Shown here piece after piece: positions 8,767 to 18,558 of a DNA stretch of 64,000 nt. The translations under genes and the position numbers were made by a program. Source of the DNA: Terrabacter sp. Ter38 (lineage in GTDB: Bacteria > Actinomycetota > Actinomycetes > Actinomycetales > Dermatophilaceae); the NCBI RefSeq assembly GCF_024519435.1, contig NZ_JALJRZ010000007.1, positions 62,001 through 126,000 of the forward strand, in the 5' to 3' direction. Below the pieces are notes generated by a model that was not told the DNA's origin, ran no database searches, and saw only the letters and a list, made by a program, of their open reading frames with translations. Every line of letters starts with the position of its first letter. Positions within the stretch are counted from its first letter, which is position 1.

Positions 8767-9290
8767 AAGAGCGGATCACCGAGCTCCGCGCCACGGCCCA
8801 TCCGCTGCGACTGCAGATGCTCTCGCTGCTGACCGGCGCGGAGCTGAGCGCCGCCGAGGTCGCGCGCGAGCTCGACGTCACGCAGGCCAACGCCAGCTAC
8901 CACCTGCGCCTGCTCCACGCCGCCGGCCTGCTCGAGGTCGCGGGGGAGGAGACGGTGCGCGGAGGCAGGGCCAAGAAGTACCGCCACCCCTGGGACGCGC
9001 CGGTCGTGCGCCCGCAGGCCACGCGTGACGAGGACCGGCTCGCCTACGTCCGGGTGCTCGCCGACATGATCCCCCGGCGCTTCCTCGAGCGCGCTCCCGG
9101 CGCGCGCGGCCGTTTCACCGACGCCGACCTGTGGGTCGAGCCGGAGGTCTGGGAGAAGGTCACGGCGCTCGTCGACGAGGCGAGCGCCCTGCTGCATGCC
9201 TCGGCCCGCCCGCCACGGACCGAGGGCACCGTACGGGCCGCCCTGTCCGTCGCTGCCTTCAGGCTCCGGGACGGGAAGGAGGCGTCATGA
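8754..9290 (+). CDS. ArsR-family winged-helix transcriptional regulator
   Basis: 178 residues. The winged helix-turn-helix is clear: ATAHPLRLQMLSLL, AAEVARELDVTQANASYHLRLLHAAGLLEV and a wing with GGRAKKYRH. No ArsR-type metal-binding Cys cluster is present, so it is a general ArsR/HTH_20 regulator that senses an unknown signal through the C-terminal half (about 90-178). ATG 8754 fits the leaderless promoter; an upstream in-frame start at 8724 would overlap the promoter. The stop overlaps the MFS start as ATGA, which argues that it controls the exporter. Confidence 0.85.
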   Translation: MSLEEERITELRATAHPLRLQMLSLLTGAELSAAEVARELDVTQANASYHLRLLHAAGLLEVAGEETVRGGRAKKYRHPWDAPVVRPQATRDEDRLAYVRVLADMIPRRFLERAPGARGRFTDADLWVEPEVWEKVTALVDEASALLHASARPPRTEGTVRAALSVAAFRLRDGKEAS

Positions 9291-10621
9291 AGGTCCAGGC
9301 GTCGTTCGGGGTGCTGTCCGACCGGCGCTTCGCGTGGTACTTCACGGCCCGCACGGTCTCGACCGCAGGCTCGGTCATGGTGCCGGTCGCCCTCGCGTTC
9401 GCCGTCCTGCACATCGACCAGTCGGCCGCGGCCCTCGCCCAGGTGCTCGGCGTGCGGACCCTGATGATGGTCGTCTTCCTCCTCGTCGGTGGCGTCATCG
9501 CCGACCGCTTCTCGCGGATCGTCGTGCTCCAGGTCTCGCACGTGCTCACGTGCCTGACCCAGGCGCTCGCGGCCTACCTCATCATCAGCGGGGACGCGAC
9601 GCTGACCCAGCTGACCGTTCTCGAGGGCGTCAACGGCGCGGTGTCGGCGTTCACGATGCCCGCGATGATGGGCATCGTCCCGCTGGTCGTCGACCGGTCG
9701 CGGCTCCAGCAGGCCAACGCGCTGCTGTCGTTCAGCCGGAGCGGCCTGTCCATCATCGGACCCGCGGTCGCCGGCCTGCTCGTCGTCGGCGTCGGACCCG
9801 GGTGGGCGCTCGCCGTCGATGCCCTGACGTATGCCGTCGCCATCGTCTGCCTGACGCGCGTCGGGTTGCCCCGGCGGTCCCAGGAGGAAGGCCGGGCGCA
9901 CCACTCGATGGTGCGCGAGCTGCGGGAGGGATGGAGCGAGTTCACCCGGCGCGAGTGGCTCTGGGTCATCGTGCTCGCCTTCGGGCTGACCAACGCCATC
10001 CACGCCGGTGTCCTCGGCGTGCTCGGCCCGCTCATCGCGAGCTCGACCGCGTCCATCGGAGAGGCCGGCTGGGGCCTCGTGCTCAGCGCCGAGGCGACCG
10101 GCACCGTCCTGATGACCCTCGTCATGCTGCGGTTGCAGCTGCGGCGACCGCTGCGCGCCGGGATGCTCGCCATCTGCGTGCTCGCCGTCCCGATGGTGCT
10201 CCTCGGCCTCGCACCGGCGATCGTGCCCGTCGCCATCGGCTTCTTCCTCGCCGGCGCGGCCGTCGAGGTCTTCGGCGTCGGGTGGAGCACGGCCCTGCAC
10301 GAGCACGTCCCCGTCTCGGTGCTCTCGCGGGTGTCGAGCTACGACGCGCTGGGGTCGTTCGTCGCCATCCCCATCGGGACATTCCTCTACGGGTGGCTCG
10401 CGACGACGGTCGACACCGAGGTCCTGATGCTCGTCAGCGCAGGGGTCTACGTCGTCATCTCCCTCTCCGCGCTGCTGTCGCGATCGGTCCGTGAGCTGGG
10501 GCGCAGCAGCGAGGACCCGTCCGCGGCCGGGTCCGTGGCAGGCGCCGCAACCCGCGACGTGACCCGCGACGTGACCGGCGCAGCGGCCGGCGCCGAGGCC
10601 GACGAGCCGCGGCGGTCCTAG
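9287..10621 (+). CDS. MFS efflux transporter
   Basis: 444 residues with about twelve hydrophobic segments. Motif A-like [18 protein letters not shown] follows the second segment, as in MFS exporters of the enterobactin/macrolide group. The N-terminal [20 protein letters not shown] fits that group too. The C-terminal 35 residues are cytosolic and low complexity, with TRDV twice. The start overlaps the regulator stop by four bases. I infer drug or metabolite export induced through that regulator; the substrate cannot be read from sequence. Confidence 0.85.
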   Translation: MKVQASFGVLSDRRFAWYFTARTVSTAGSVMVPVALAFAVLHIDQSAAALAQVLGVRTLMMVVFLLVGGVIADRFSRIVVLQVSHVLTCLTQALAAYLIISGDATLTQLTVLEGVNGAVSAFTMPAMMGIVPLVVDRSRLQQANALLSFSRSGLSIIGPAVAGLLVVGVGPGWALAVDALTYAVAIVCLTRVGLPRRSQEEGRAHHSMVRELREGWSEFTRREWLWVIVLAFGLTNAIHAGVLGVLGPLIASSTASIGEAGWGLVLSAEATGTVLMTLVMLRLQLRRPLRAGMLAICVLAVPMVLLGLAPAIVPVAIGFFLAGAAVEVFGVGWSTALHEHVPVSVLSRVSSYDALGSFVAIPIGTFLYGWLATTVDTEVLMLVSAGVYVVISLSALLSRSVRELGRSSEDPSAAGSVAGAATRDVTRDVTGAAAGAEADEPRRS

Positions 10622-10624
10622 ACT
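10619..10624 (+). promoter_or_regulatory. Candidate -10 box of def
   Basis: TAGACT overlaps the MFS stop codon. It would give a leader of about 30 bases with ctggaga before GTG 10661. Confidence 0.35.
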
Positions 10625-10660
10625 GGCGGCGCCCCACGCCTTCCCGACCCCTGGAGACCT

Positions 10661-11206
10661 GTGTCGATCAAGGACATCCGACTCTTCGGTGACCCGGTCC
10701 TGCGGACCGCCGCCGCCGAGGTCACCGACTTCGACAAGCAGCTGCGCGTGCTCGTCAAGGACCTCGAGGACACGATGCTCGACGCCCCCGGCGCCGGCCT
10801 CGCGGCCCCTCAGATCGGTGTCGGCCTCCGCGTGTTCACCTACTGGGTCGACGGCGTGCTCGGCCACCTCGTCAACCCCGTCCTCGACCTCTCCGACGAC
10901 GAGCAGGACGGTCCCGAGGGGTGCCTCTCGATCCCCGGCCTGGCGTTCGACACCAAGCGGGCCCTGTCGGTCGTGGCCAAGGGGCAGAACATGTGGGGCG
11001 AGCCCGTCGTGCTCGAGGGCACGCAGCTGCTCGCCCGCTGCGTCCAGCACGAGACCGACCACCTCGACGGCATCCTCTTCCTCGACCGGCTCGACCCCGA
11101 GGCGCGCCGTGAGGCGATGCGGGCCATCCGCGCGGCGGAGTGGTTCGCCGACGACCCGCCCGAGGTGCGCATCAGCCCTCACTCGACCTTCGGCCGGGCG
11201 ATGTGA
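10661..11206 (+). CDS. def: Peptide deformylase
   Basis: 181 residues from GTG 10661. Removes the formyl group from new proteins. All three signatures are intact: [10 protein letters not shown] (44-53), EGCLS (86-90, metal ligand Cys88) and HETDH (130-134, with His130 and His134 as metal ligands and Glu131 catalytic). fmt follows one base after the stop. Fmt makes the formylated initiator tRNA and Def removes the formyl later, so the two ends of the formyl cycle share one operon. Confidence 0.96.
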   Translation: MSIKDIRLFGDPVLRTAAAEVTDFDKQLRVLVKDLEDTMLDAPGAGLAAPQIGVGLRVFTYWVDGVLGHLVNPVLDLSDDEQDGPEGCLSIPGLAFDTKRALSVVAKGQNMWGEPVVLEGTQLLARCVQHETDHLDGILFLDRLDPEARREAMRAIRAAEWFADDPPEVRISPHSTFGRAM

Positions 11207-11207
11207 C

Positions 11208-12155
11208 ATGAGAGTCGTCTTCGCAGGCACCCCCGAGGCGGCGGTGCCGAGCCTCGATGCCGTCGCGTCGTCGAGCCACGAGCTCGTCGGCGTCGTCACC
11301 CGCCCCGACGCCCCCTCGGGCCGAGGACGGCGGCTCGAGGCCTCGCCGGTCCGTCGTCGGGCCGAGGAGCTCGGGATTCCGGTGCTCACCCCCACCCGCG
11401 TCAAGGATCCCGACTTCATCGACGCCCTCACGGCGCTCGCGCCCGATGCGTGCCCGGTCGTGGCCTACGGCAACCTCATCCCACCCGACGCCCTCGCCGT
11501 CCCACGTCTCGGCTGGATCAACCTGCACTTCTCGCTCCTGCCCGCCTGGCGTGGCGCGGCACCGGTCCAGCACGCGATCATGGCGGGCGACGAGGTGACC
11601 GGTGCGTCGACGTTCGTCATCGAGCGTGGTCTCGACACCGGCCCGGTCCTCGGCGTCATGACCGAGACGATCCGGCCCACCGACACCGCCGGCGACGTGC
11701 TGGGTCGACTGTCGACCGCAGGGGCCGGCCTGCTCGTCGCGACCCTGGACGGGCTCGAGTCCGGCGACCTCGTCGCCGTGCCGCAGCCGAGCGAGGGGGT
11801 GTCGCTCGCGCCGAAGATCGAGGTCGACGACGCCCGGATCGTGTGGACGCGTCCGGCGACCGCGGTCGACCGGCTCGTGCGCGGCTGCACGCCGGCGCCG
11901 GGGGCGTGGACGACCTTCCGCGGCGAGCGGCTCAAGGTCTCGCCCGTGCGCCCCGCCGACGCCGCCGAGGTCCCCGGCGCCGAGGCACTCGGAGCCGGCA
12001 CGCTCCTCGTGACGAAGCGGGCCGTCTTCGTCGGCACGGGCACCGGCCCGGTCCGTCTGGGCACGGTGCAGGCGCACGGCAAGAAGCCGATGGCGGCCGC
12101 CGACTGGGCCCGAGGCACGCGCATCGAGGTGGGGGAAGGGGTCGGCGATGAGTGA
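11208..12155 (+). CDS. fmt: Methionyl-tRNA formyltransferase
   Basis: 315 residues. Formylates Met-tRNAfMet using 10-formyl-THF. Starts [19 protein letters not shown]; the catalytic block is [20 protein letters not shown] with Asn105 and His107, and Asp143 lies in GLDTG. The C-terminal OB-like part, from about 205, binds tRNA. The frame is open far upstream inside def, but ATG 11208 is the family start. It overlaps rsmB by 8 bases. Confidence 0.96.
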   Translation: MRVVFAGTPEAAVPSLDAVASSSHELVGVVTRPDAPSGRGRRLEASPVRRRAEELGIPVLTPTRVKDPDFIDALTALAPDACPVVAYGNLIPPDALAVPRLGWINLHFSLLPAWRGAAPVQHAIMAGDEVTGASTFVIERGLDTGPVLGVMTETIRPTDTAGDVLGRLSTAGAGLLVATLDGLESGDLVAVPQPSEGVSLAPKIEVDDARIVWTRPATAVDRLVRGCTPAPGAWTTFRGERLKVSPVRPADAAEVPGAEALGAGTLLVTKRAVFVGTGTGPVRLGTVQAHGKKPMAAADWARGTRIEVGEGVGDE

Positions 12156-13683
12156 CGAGCGACGCGGCGGCGGTGGATCGGGCGACGGGCGACGGGGAGA
12201 ACGCCAGCGGCCGCAGGCGCGCGAGCGCTCCGCCGGACACCGCTCGGAGCAGCGGCCGTCGGAGCGGGCCCGGCGCACGGATGCGCCGAGGCTCGCCGCC
12301 TACACGGCGATGCGTGAGGTCGCCGACGGCGCCTACGCCAACCTCACGCTGCCGAAGCTGTTGCGCGACAAGCGGATCAGCGGACGGGACGCCGGCTTCG
12401 CCACCGAGCTCGTCTACGGGGCGACGCGCCTCTCCGGCCTGTACGACGCGATCATCGCGTCCGCCGCGGGTCGCCCCGTCGACAGGATCGACGCCAACGT
12501 GCTCGACACCCTGCGGCTCGGTGCGCACCAGCTGCTCGGGATGCGCGTGCCCAGCCACGCCGCCGTCGACGAGACCGTGGCCCTGGCCCGGCAGGTGAAC
12601 GGGGCCGGGGCGGCCGGCTTCGTCAACGCCGTCATGCGGCGCATCAGCGAGCGCGATCGCGACGAGTGGATCGACGTGGTCACCCAGGACGTCGTCGACC
12701 CCGTCGAGCGCCTCGCGCTGCGCACGTCGCACCCCGCGTGGATCGCCAAGGCCCTCCGAGCGGCCCTCATCGGGCACGGCGCCGCAGGCCCGGACGACGT
12801 CGAGGAGTCGCTGACCGCGCTGCTCGAGAGCGACAACGCCGCCGCCAAGGTCTCGCTCGTCGCGCGACCCGGCCTGGCCTCGCTCGACGAGCTCGAGGAC
12901 GCCGGCGCGGAGCGCTCCGGACTCAGCCCCGTGGGCGCGACGCTGCCTGAGGGCGACCCGGGAGCCATCTCGGCCGTGCGCGACGGACGGGCAGCGGTGC
13001 AGGACGAGGGCTCGCAGCTGCTGGTCCTCGCCCTCGCGGCCGCCGCCACCGAGGGTGAGGCCGCCGAGCACGAGCGGTGGCTCGACCTCTGCGCGGGCCC
13101 GGGCGGCAAGGCGGGACTGCTCGCAGCGCTTGCCATCGAGCGACGGATCCCCTTCGTGGCCAACGAGATCAGCGAGCACCGCGCCGACCTCGTGTGGCAG
13201 ACCCTGGCCGCGGCCCGCGCCGAGGCGCGCGAGCTGGACACGAGCCTCAAGGTGCGACACGGGGACGGCCGGGAGCTCGGTGACCTCGAACCCGGCGGCT
13301 TCAGCCGCGTCCTCATCGACGCCCCGTGCACGGGTCTCGGAGCACTGCGACGCCGACCCGAGGCGCGCTGGCGGCGCGGACCCGGCGACGTGGCGGCCCT
13401 GGCCGGGCTCCAGCGCGAGCTGCTCGAGTCCGGCATCGAGGCCACCGCGACCGGAGGACTCGTCGGTTACGCGACGTGCAGCCCGCACCTCAACGAGACG
13501 CGCTTCGTCGTCACCGACATCCTCAAGCGACGCGACGACGTCGAGCTCGTCGACGTGCGCCCGCTCTTCGTCGATGCCACCGGACGCGAGCTGCCGGGTC
13601 TCGGCGACGGACCCTACGTCCAGCTCTGGCCGCACGTCCACGGCACCGACGCCATGTTCTTCGCCCTGCTGCGCAAGCGGTAG
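12148..13683 (+). CDS. rsmB: 16S rRNA (cytosine-967-C5)-methyltransferase
   Basis: 511 residues. A NusB-like RNA-binding domain (about 45-185, [20 protein letters not shown]) is followed by the SAM-binding domain. Motifs are [37 protein letters not shown] (proline-cysteine motif) and [16 protein letters not shown], with the two Cys expected in this family. The first 45 residues are a basic, Arg-rich extension. A def-fmt-rsmB-rpe order is common in bacteria; here a methyltransferase gene is inserted before rpe. Confidence 0.93.
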   Translation: MSDERRGGGGSGDGRRGERQRPQARERSAGHRSEQRPSERARRTDAPRLAAYTAMREVADGAYANLTLPKLLRDKRISGRDAGFATELVYGATRLSGLYDAIIASAAGRPVDRIDANVLDTLRLGAHQLLGMRVPSHAAVDETVALARQVNGAGAAGFVNAVMRRISERDRDEWIDVVTQDVVDPVERLALRTSHPAWIAKALRAALIGHGAAGPDDVEESLTALLESDNAAAKVSLVARPGLASLDELEDAGAERSGLSPVGATLPEGDPGAISAVRDGRAAVQDEGSQLLVLALAAAATEGEAAEHERWLDLCAGPGGKAGLLAALAIERRIPFVANEISEHRADLVWQTLAAARAEARELDTSLKVRHGDGRELGDLEPGGFSRVLIDAPCTGLGALRRRPEARWRRGPGDVAALAGLQRELLESGIEATATGGLVGYATCSPHLNETRFVVTDILKRRDDVELVDVRPLFVDATGRELPGLGDGPYVQLWPHVHGTDAMFFALLRKR

Positions 13684-13722
13684 AGGCCCGAAAACCGGTC
13701 GCGCGCGGGACCCGGCCGTGGG

Positions 13723-13728
13723 CAGGGT
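13723..13728 (+). promoter_or_regulatory. -10 box, leaderless start of the methyltransferase gene
   Basis: CAGGGT ends 6 bases before GTG 13735. The short gap 13684-13734 holds no other clear signal. Confidence 0.4.
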
Positions 13729-13734
13729 GGGGCC

Positions 13735-14514
13735 GTGACGGCATACGCGACCGACGACCTCGAGCCCAGCCCCTTCGACGAGAGGGTGGCTCCGACGTAC
13801 GACGCGGGGTCGGCCCACATGTTCGAGCCGGCCGTCCTCGGCCCGACCGTCGACGTGCTCCACGAGCTCGCCGGCAAGGGTCCGGCGCTCGAGCTCGCCA
13901 TCGGCACCGGGCGGGTCGCGCTGCCCCTGGCGGAGCGCGGCGTCGAGGTGCAGGGCGTCGACGTCTCGGAGGCGATGGTGGCCGAGCTGCGACGCAAGCC
14001 GGGTGGTGACCGGTTGGACGTGACGATCGGTGACATGGCGACCACCCGGGTGGGCAGTGGCTACCGCCTCGCGTACCTCGTCTACAACACCATCACGAAC
14101 CTGCTGACCCAGGACGAGCAGGTCGAGTGCTTCCGCACGGTCGCCGAACAGCTTGCCGCCGGAGGGTGTTTCGTCGTCGAGGTCTTCGTGCCGCAGCTGC
14201 GCCGCATGCCGCCGGGCCAGACTGCCGTGCCCTTCCACGTCGGGAGGCGCCACGTCGGCTTCGACACCGTCGACGTCGTGTCGCAGCTGTCGGTCTCGCA
14301 CCACTACGTCCGGGAGGGCCAGCAGGATGCCCAGGGTCGGGAGCTGGCGAGGTATGCCGCCTCGACGCACCGTCACGTGTGGCCGTCGGAGCTCGACCTC
14401 ATGGCGCGCATCGCGGGCCTGACCCTGACGCACCGCTGGGCGGACTGGGACCGCACCGCCTTCACGGCGGAGTCGGAGTCGCACGTCTCGGTGTGGACCA
14501 AGGGCGTTGCCTGA
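13735..14514 (+). CDS. Class I SAM-dependent methyltransferase
   Basis: 259 residues. Motif I reads ALELAIGTGRVALPLAERG (usual E/D-xGxGxG form), followed by VQGVDVSEAMVAELR (acidic residue binding the ribose) and GDMATT. The rest follows the small-molecule methyltransferase pattern: YLVYNTITNLLTQDEQ and GGCFVVEVFVP. The substrate is unknown. It has its own leaderless promoter and is not coupled to rsmB or rpe. Confidence 0.8.
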   Translation: MTAYATDDLEPSPFDERVAPTYDAGSAHMFEPAVLGPTVDVLHELAGKGPALELAIGTGRVALPLAERGVEVQGVDVSEAMVAELRRKPGGDRLDVTIGDMATTRVGSGYRLAYLVYNTITNLLTQDEQVECFRTVAEQLAAGGCFVVEVFVPQLRRMPPGQTAVPFHVGRRHVGFDTVDVVSQLSVSHHYVREGQQDAQGRELARYAASTHRHVWPSELDLMARIAGLTLTHRWADWDRTAFTAESESHVSVWTKGVA

Positions 14515-14532
14515 GGCCTGCCACGCGGCCCC

Positions 14533-14538
14533 TAGGCT
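14533..14538 (+). promoter_or_regulatory. -10 box, leaderless start of rpe
   Basis: TAGGCT ends 6 bases before GTG 14545. This favours GTG 14545 over the in-frame GTG at 14539, which would touch the -10 box. Confidence 0.45.
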
Positions 14539-14544
14539 GTGCGC

Positions 14545-15201
14545 GTGCAGATCTCACCGAGCATCCTGTCCGCCGACTTCGCCAACCTCGCGGCGGAGCT
14601 CGGGCGCATCTCGAACGCCGACTGGGCGCACGTCGACGTCATGGACGCCCACTTCGTGCCGAACCTCACCCTCGGGCTGCCCGTCGTCGAGGCCCTGCTC
14701 GCGGTCAGCCCGATCCCCATCGACGCCCACCTCATGATCGAGGACCCCGACCGGTGGGCGCCGGCCTACGCCGAGGCGGGGTGCCAGTCGGTGACCTTCC
14801 ACGTCGAGGCGGCACGCGACCCGCGCGCGCTGGCGCGGACCCTGCGCGCCGCGGGTGCTCGAGCGTCGATGGCGCTCAAGCCCGGAACGTCGTTCGCGCC
14901 CTACGAGGACCTGCTGCCGGACCTCGACATGGTCCTCGTGATGACGGTCGAGCCCGGCTTCGGAGGGCAGTCCTTCATGGCCGACCAGATGCCCAAGGTC
15001 CGCCAGGTGCGCGAGGCGGTGCGCCGCCACGGCGGCGAGATCTGGATCCAGGTCGACGGCGGCGTCAGCGCCGACACCATCGAGCAGTGCGCCGAGGCGG
15101 GCGCCGACGTGTTCGTCGCCGGCTCAGCGGTGTACGGCGCCGAGGACGCCGCGGTCGCCGTGGACGAGCTCCGCGCGCTGGCTCTCACGCACCGGCACTG
15201 A
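14545..15201 (+). CDS. rpe: Ribulose-phosphate 3-epimerase
   Basis: 218 residues. Interconverts ribulose-5-P and xylulose-5-P in the pentose phosphate pathway. Signatures are [33 protein letters not shown] (metal-ligand region), [22 protein letters not shown] and [12 protein letters not shown], covering the full TIM barrel. Ribulose-5-P is also a precursor of riboflavin, whose genes start about 1 kb downstream, though there is no operon link. Confidence 0.95.
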   Translation: MQISPSILSADFANLAAELGRISNADWAHVDVMDAHFVPNLTLGLPVVEALLAVSPIPIDAHLMIEDPDRWAPAYAEAGCQSVTFHVEAARDPRALARTLRAAGARASMALKPGTSFAPYEDLLPDLDMVLVMTVEPGFGGQSFMADQMPKVRQVREAVRRHGGEIWIQVDGGVSADTIEQCAEAGADVFVAGSAVYGAEDAAVAVDELRALALTHRH

Positions 15202-15228
15202 CCCGACGGCCGCGGCGACCCGCCGCGG

Positions 15229-15588
15229 TCAGTCGACCTTCGGCTGCGGCTTGAAGCGCCGGACCTCGTGCGCCCAGCCACACGCCTCGGCGATCCGACC
15301 TGCCCACATCTTCGCCGTCTCGTCGTCGGGCACCTTCACGATGGCGAAGCCACCGAGGAACTCCTTGGTCTCGACGTACGGTCCGTCGGTGATCATCACG
15401 CTGCCGCTGGTGGGGTCGGCGTGGTAGACGGGACCGTCCTCCTCCTCGAGACCCCCGGCGAAGACGTACACGCCGGCGGCCTTCATCTCGTTGACGACCG
15501 CCATCGCGAGCGGTCCGCGACCGCGGAACCACTCCTCGGAGTGGTCACCCACCCACTGCTGGTTGAAGTAGAGGAGGTACTCGGCCAC
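15229..15588 (-). CDS. YciI-like (DGPF-domain) protein
   Basis: 119 residues on the minus strand, GTG start with AAGGAG about 6 bases upstream. It begins MAEYLLYFNQQWVGD and contains GGLEEEDGPVYH, then ITDGPYVETKEFLGGFAIVKV and CGWAHEVRRFKP. DGPY-ETKE-LGGF is the core of the YCII-related/DGPF family, often encoded near ECF sigma factors. None is present here. No activity is firmly established for the family; a small-molecule-binding role is possible. Confidence 0.8.
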   Translation of the reverse strand: MAEYLLYFNQQWVGDHSEEWFRGRGPLAMAVVNEMKAAGVYVFAGGLEEEDGPVYHADPTSGSVMITDGPYVETKEFLGGFAIVKVPDDETAKMWAGRIAEACGWAHEVRRFKPQPKVD

Positions 15589-15862
15589 GACGGGCTCCTT
15601 CGGTTGCGGCGGACCCTGTTGTCCGCGTCATGCCTACTACACGAACGGCGACGGGTGTTTTCGACACGAGCCAGGATCCTCGCCCACGGATCCCGCGTGG
15701 TCCCGGTACGCCCTCGTCGACCCCGGAGACCCGGCTACCGTCCACCTGTCGCTCCAGCGGGGCCGGCAGCGCGGAACGGGGACGCGGCGTCCCACGGACG
15801 GTGACCCTGGCTGTCGTGGCGCCCGTCACGCGGTCGCGGCGTGCGCGGCCGACGGACGCGGG
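15589..15862. other. Non-coding stretch between the YciI gene and the riboflavin promoter
   Basis: About 270 bases. It holds the upstream region of the minus-strand YciI gene. Open frames crossing it have no family resemblance and no ribosome site. I see no repeat or RNA gene in it. Confidence 0.4.
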
Positions 15863-15863
15863 T

Positions 15864-15869
15864 GCATAC
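15864..15869 (+). promoter_or_regulatory. -10 box of the riboflavin operon
   Basis: CATACT preceded by TG. Transcription would begin near 15876, only a few bases before the FMN aptamer. Confidence 0.5.
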
Positions 15870-15878
15870 TGGCTCTAC

Positions 15879-16001
15879 GTGCTCCGGGGTCGGTGTAATT
15901 CCGAGCCGGCGGTGACAGTCCGCGACCCGACCGCATCCAGCGGCCGGTTGACCTGGTGAAATTCCGGGACCGACGGTGAAAGTCCGGATGGGAGGCAGCA
16001 C
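15879..16001 (+). promoter_or_regulatory. FMN riboswitch (RFN element)
   Basis: The conserved aptamer is easy to read: P1 is GTGCT (15879-15883) with AGCAC (15997-16001); inside it are gtcggtgtaattccga, ccggcggtgacagtccgcga, ctggtgaaattccggg, accgacggtgaaagtccg and gatgggaggcag, the universal RFN blocks in order. It binds FMN and lowers expression of flavin synthesis and uptake genes. The 120 bases to the ribM start form the expression platform; it includes gttcgtc (16081-16087) pairing with gacgaac (16096-16102) just before aagga. That layout fits control of translation or termination; which one is not clear. Confidence 0.96.
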
Positions 16002-16121
16002 GAAACAGGCCGTCGTGGCCTGGGCCGTCGGCATCGTCCGTCCGGGTCCGGACCACGTGGGCGTGTGGAGTCACCCCGGAGTTCGTCCGTGCCACGACGA
16101 ACGACCAAGGACGAACACCAC

Positions 16122-16880
16122 ATGCAGGCTCTTGCTCTGGCCGACGAGACGAAGAACGTCTTCCAACAGGCCATCGACGCCACCATCCCGATCGGGCCGT
16201 ACCAGCTGCACTGGCTCGAGCTGATCGGCGTCCTCATCGGGCTTGCCTCCGCCTACCTCGGCATGCGCCGGTGGGTCTGGGCGTGGCCGGTGGGGATCCT
16301 CGCGAACATCATGCTGTTCTTCGTCTACCTGGGTGCCGTCTTCGGGGCCGACGAGCGCATCCCGCTCTTCGGTCAGGCCGGGCGGCAGGTCTTCTTCATC
16401 ATCACGAGCATCTACGGCTGGTGGCGCTGGTCGCAGGTCCGCAGGCTCAACCACGCGGACGACGCGAGCGGCGTGGCGATCACGCCCCGCTGGGCCACGA
16501 GCCGCGAGCGCGTCGCCGTCGTCGTCTTCTGGCTCGTCGGCACGGTCGTCGTGCACCAGGCCTTCGTCTGGCTGTGGAACCTCTCGCCGAACCCGTTCTT
16601 CACGCCCGAGTGGTGGTTCTACTGGTGCGACGCCTGGATCTTCGTCGGCTCGATCGTCGCGACGTACGCGATGGCGCGCGGCTGGAACGAGTTCTGGCTG
16701 GCCTGGATCGCTGTCGACCTCGTCGGCGTGCCGTTCGCCTTCGCCACCGACTACGTGCCGACCGGCGTGCTCTACACCTTCTACGGCCTCTTCGTCATCT
16801 ACGGCTTCACCCAGTGGGTCAAGGTCTCGCGGGTCAGCAAGCCCGACCTCGAGCCGCAGCTGACCGGGACGTCGAGCTGA
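16122..16880 (+). CDS. ribM: Riboflavin transporter of the PnuC/RibM family
   Basis: 252 residues, about seven membrane segments. The middle has PnuC-like marks: LGMRRWVWAWPVGILANIML and QVFFIITSIYGWWRWS, and the end has YVPTGVLYTFYGLFVIYGF. PnuC proteins carry nicotinamide riboside, but the actinobacterial branch under FMN riboswitches (RibM, also called PnuX) carries riboflavin by facilitated diffusion. Its place directly behind an FMN riboswitch and before ribD supports that substrate. ATG 16122 has aagga upstream; the frame is open further to 16065. Confidence 0.88.
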   Translation: MQALALADETKNVFQQAIDATIPIGPYQLHWLELIGVLIGLASAYLGMRRWVWAWPVGILANIMLFFVYLGAVFGADERIPLFGQAGRQVFFIITSIYGWWRWSQVRRLNHADDASGVAITPRWATSRERVAVVVFWLVGTVVVHQAFVWLWNLSPNPFFTPEWWFYWCDAWIFVGSIVATYAMARGWNEFWLAWIAVDLVGVPFAFATDYVPTGVLYTFYGLFVIYGFTQWVKVSRVSKPDLEPQLTGTSS

Positions 16881-16883
16881 CCC

Positions 16884-17918
16884 ATGGGTGACACGGCTGC
16901 CCCGGCGTGGATGCGACGAGCTCTCCGGCTCGCCGCGTCCGGGCCGTGGCCCGACCCCAACCCGCGGGTCGGCTGCGTCATCGTGGCTCCCGACGGCGTG
17001 GTCGTCGGGGAGGGGCACCACCACGGCGCCGGCACGCCGCACGCTGAGATCGAGGCCCTGCACGCGGCCGGTGCTGCTGCACGGGGGGCGACCGCCTACG
17101 TGACCCTCGAGCCGTGCTCGCACACGGGCCGCACCGGACCGTGCGCCGAGGCGCTCGTCGAGGCCGGCGTGTCGCGGGTCGTCTTCGCGCAGTCGGACCC
17201 CAACCCGAATGCGGCGGGAGGCGCCGAGGTGCTGCACGCCGCCGGCATCCACGTGACCGGAGGCGTGCTCGCCGACGAGGCGGCCGCCCTCAACGACCGG
17301 TGGGCTCGCTGCGTGGCCCTCGGCCGACCGCTCGTCACGTGGAAGCTCGCCACGACCCTCGACGGCAGGAGCGCGGCGGCCGACGGCAGCAGCCAGTGGA
17401 TCACGGGGGAGGCGGCGCGAGCCGACGTCCACGGGCTGCGCGCGACGCGCGACGCCGTCCTCGTCGGCACGGGCACCGTGCTCGCCGACGACCCCCGTCT
17501 GACCGTGCGGCGCATGCCGGGTGGCGGGCTTGCGCCGCAGCAGCCCCTTCGCGTCGTCATGGGGGAGCGTCGACCTCCAGCCGGAGCGCGCCTCCACGAG
17601 GCTCCGGGGGAGGTGCTGCACCTGGCCACCCGCGACCCGAGGGAGGCGCTGGACCGCTTGTGGCACGACGGGATCCGTGACGTCTGGCTCGAGGGGGGCC
17701 CCACGCTCGCCGCGGCGTTCCTGCGCGCAGGTCTCGTCGACGACGTCTACGCCTACGTGGCCCCGGCGCTGCTCGGCTCGGGCCGGGCTGCCGTGGCCGA
17801 CCTGGGCATCACCTCCATCGCGGACGTCCGACGCCTCGATCTCGTCGACGTGACGGTGGTCGGCGGAGACGTCCGCATCCACGCCGGCGCCCACCCGCCA
17901 GTGCACGCAGAACCCTGA
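16884..17918 (+). CDS. ribD: Diaminohydroxyphosphoribosylaminopyrimidine deaminase / 5-amino-6-(5-phosphoribosylamino)uracil reductase
   Basis: 344 residues. Catalyses the second and third steps of riboflavin synthesis. The N-terminal deaminase has the zinc site HAEIEALH and LEPCSHTGRTGPCAEAL, plus PNPRVGCVIV. The reductase half starts at LVTWKLATTLDGRSAAADG and has ITGEAARADVHGLRATRDAVLVG and WLEGGPTLAAAFL. It begins 3 bases after the ribM stop. Confidence 0.96.
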   Translation: MGDTAAPAWMRRALRLAASGPWPDPNPRVGCVIVAPDGVVVGEGHHHGAGTPHAEIEALHAAGAAARGATAYVTLEPCSHTGRTGPCAEALVEAGVSRVVFAQSDPNPNAAGGAEVLHAAGIHVTGGVLADEAAALNDRWARCVALGRPLVTWKLATTLDGRSAAADGSSQWITGEAARADVHGLRATRDAVLVGTGTVLADDPRLTVRRMPGGGLAPQQPLRVVMGERRPPAGARLHEAPGEVLHLATRDPREALDRLWHDGIRDVWLEGGPTLAAAFLRAGLVDDVYAYVAPALLGSGRAAVADLGITSIADVRRLDLVDVTVVGGDVRIHAGAHPPVHAEP

Positions 17919-17928
17919 GGAGACAGAC

Positions 17929-18558
17929 ATGTTCACCGGAATCGTCGAGGAGCTCGGCACCGTCGCCGCCATCGAGCACGGCGCCGACTCGGCCGTGCTG
18001 CGCATCGACGGCCCCCTCGTCGTCAGCGACGCCACCCACGGCGCCTCCATCTCCGTCAACGGCGTCTGCCTCACCGTGACCGAGCACGACGCCTCTGGCT
18101 TCACGGTCGACGTCATGGCCGAGACCCTCGCCCGCAGCAGTCTCGGGGCCCTGGCGACCGGCGACCGCGTCAACCTCGAGCGCGCCATGCCGGCCGACGG
18201 CCGCTTCGGTGGTCACGTCGTCCAGGGCCACGTCGACGGGACTGCCACCATCACGGCGCGAACGCCCGGGGACCGCTGGGAGACGGTCGACTTCACGCTC
18301 CCGCCGGTCCTCGCGGCATACGTGGTCGAGAAGGGCTCGATCACCGTGGACGGGGTCTCCCTCACCGTCGCCCACGTCGGCGACGACGCGTTCGGTGTCT
18401 CGCTCATCCCCACGACGCTCGACCTGACGACCCTCGGGCACAAGGGGGTCGGCGACGTCGTCAACCTCGAGGTCGACGTCATCGCGAAGTACGTCGAGCG
18501 ACTGCTCAGCCACCGACAGACCGACCGACGGACCGACCGGCAGGAGGTCGAGTCATGA
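17929..18558 (+). CDS. ribE: Riboflavin synthase, alpha chain
   Basis: 209 residues; joins two lumazine molecules to riboflavin. It starts MFTGIVEELGTV, the family hallmark, and consists of two similar barrels: SISVNGVCLTVTEHD in the first, VEKGSITVDGVSLTV in the second. The final 20 residues are Arg/Asp/Gln rich ([12 protein letters not shown]). GAGGAG lies before the ATG, 10 bases after ribD. The stop overlaps the ribBA start as ATGA. Confidence 0.96.
   Translation: MFTGIVEELGTVAAIEHGADSAVLRIDGPLVVSDATHGASISVNGVCLTVTEHDASGFTVDVMAETLARSSLGALATGDRVNLERAMPADGRFGGHVVQGHVDGTATITARTPGDRWETVDFTLPPVLAAYVVEKGSITVDGVSLTVAHVGDDAFGVSLIPTTLDLTTLGHKGVGDVVNLEVDVIAKYVERLLSHRQTDRRTDRQEVES

Noticed and set aside
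8754-10621. Arsenic-resistance operon
   Set aside because: The regulator lacks metal-binding Cys and the transporter is an MFS protein, not ArsB or Acr3.
15600-15960. Possible small genes in the gap before the riboswitch
   Set aside because: Open frames run into the riboswitch, have no ribosome site and no recognisable product.
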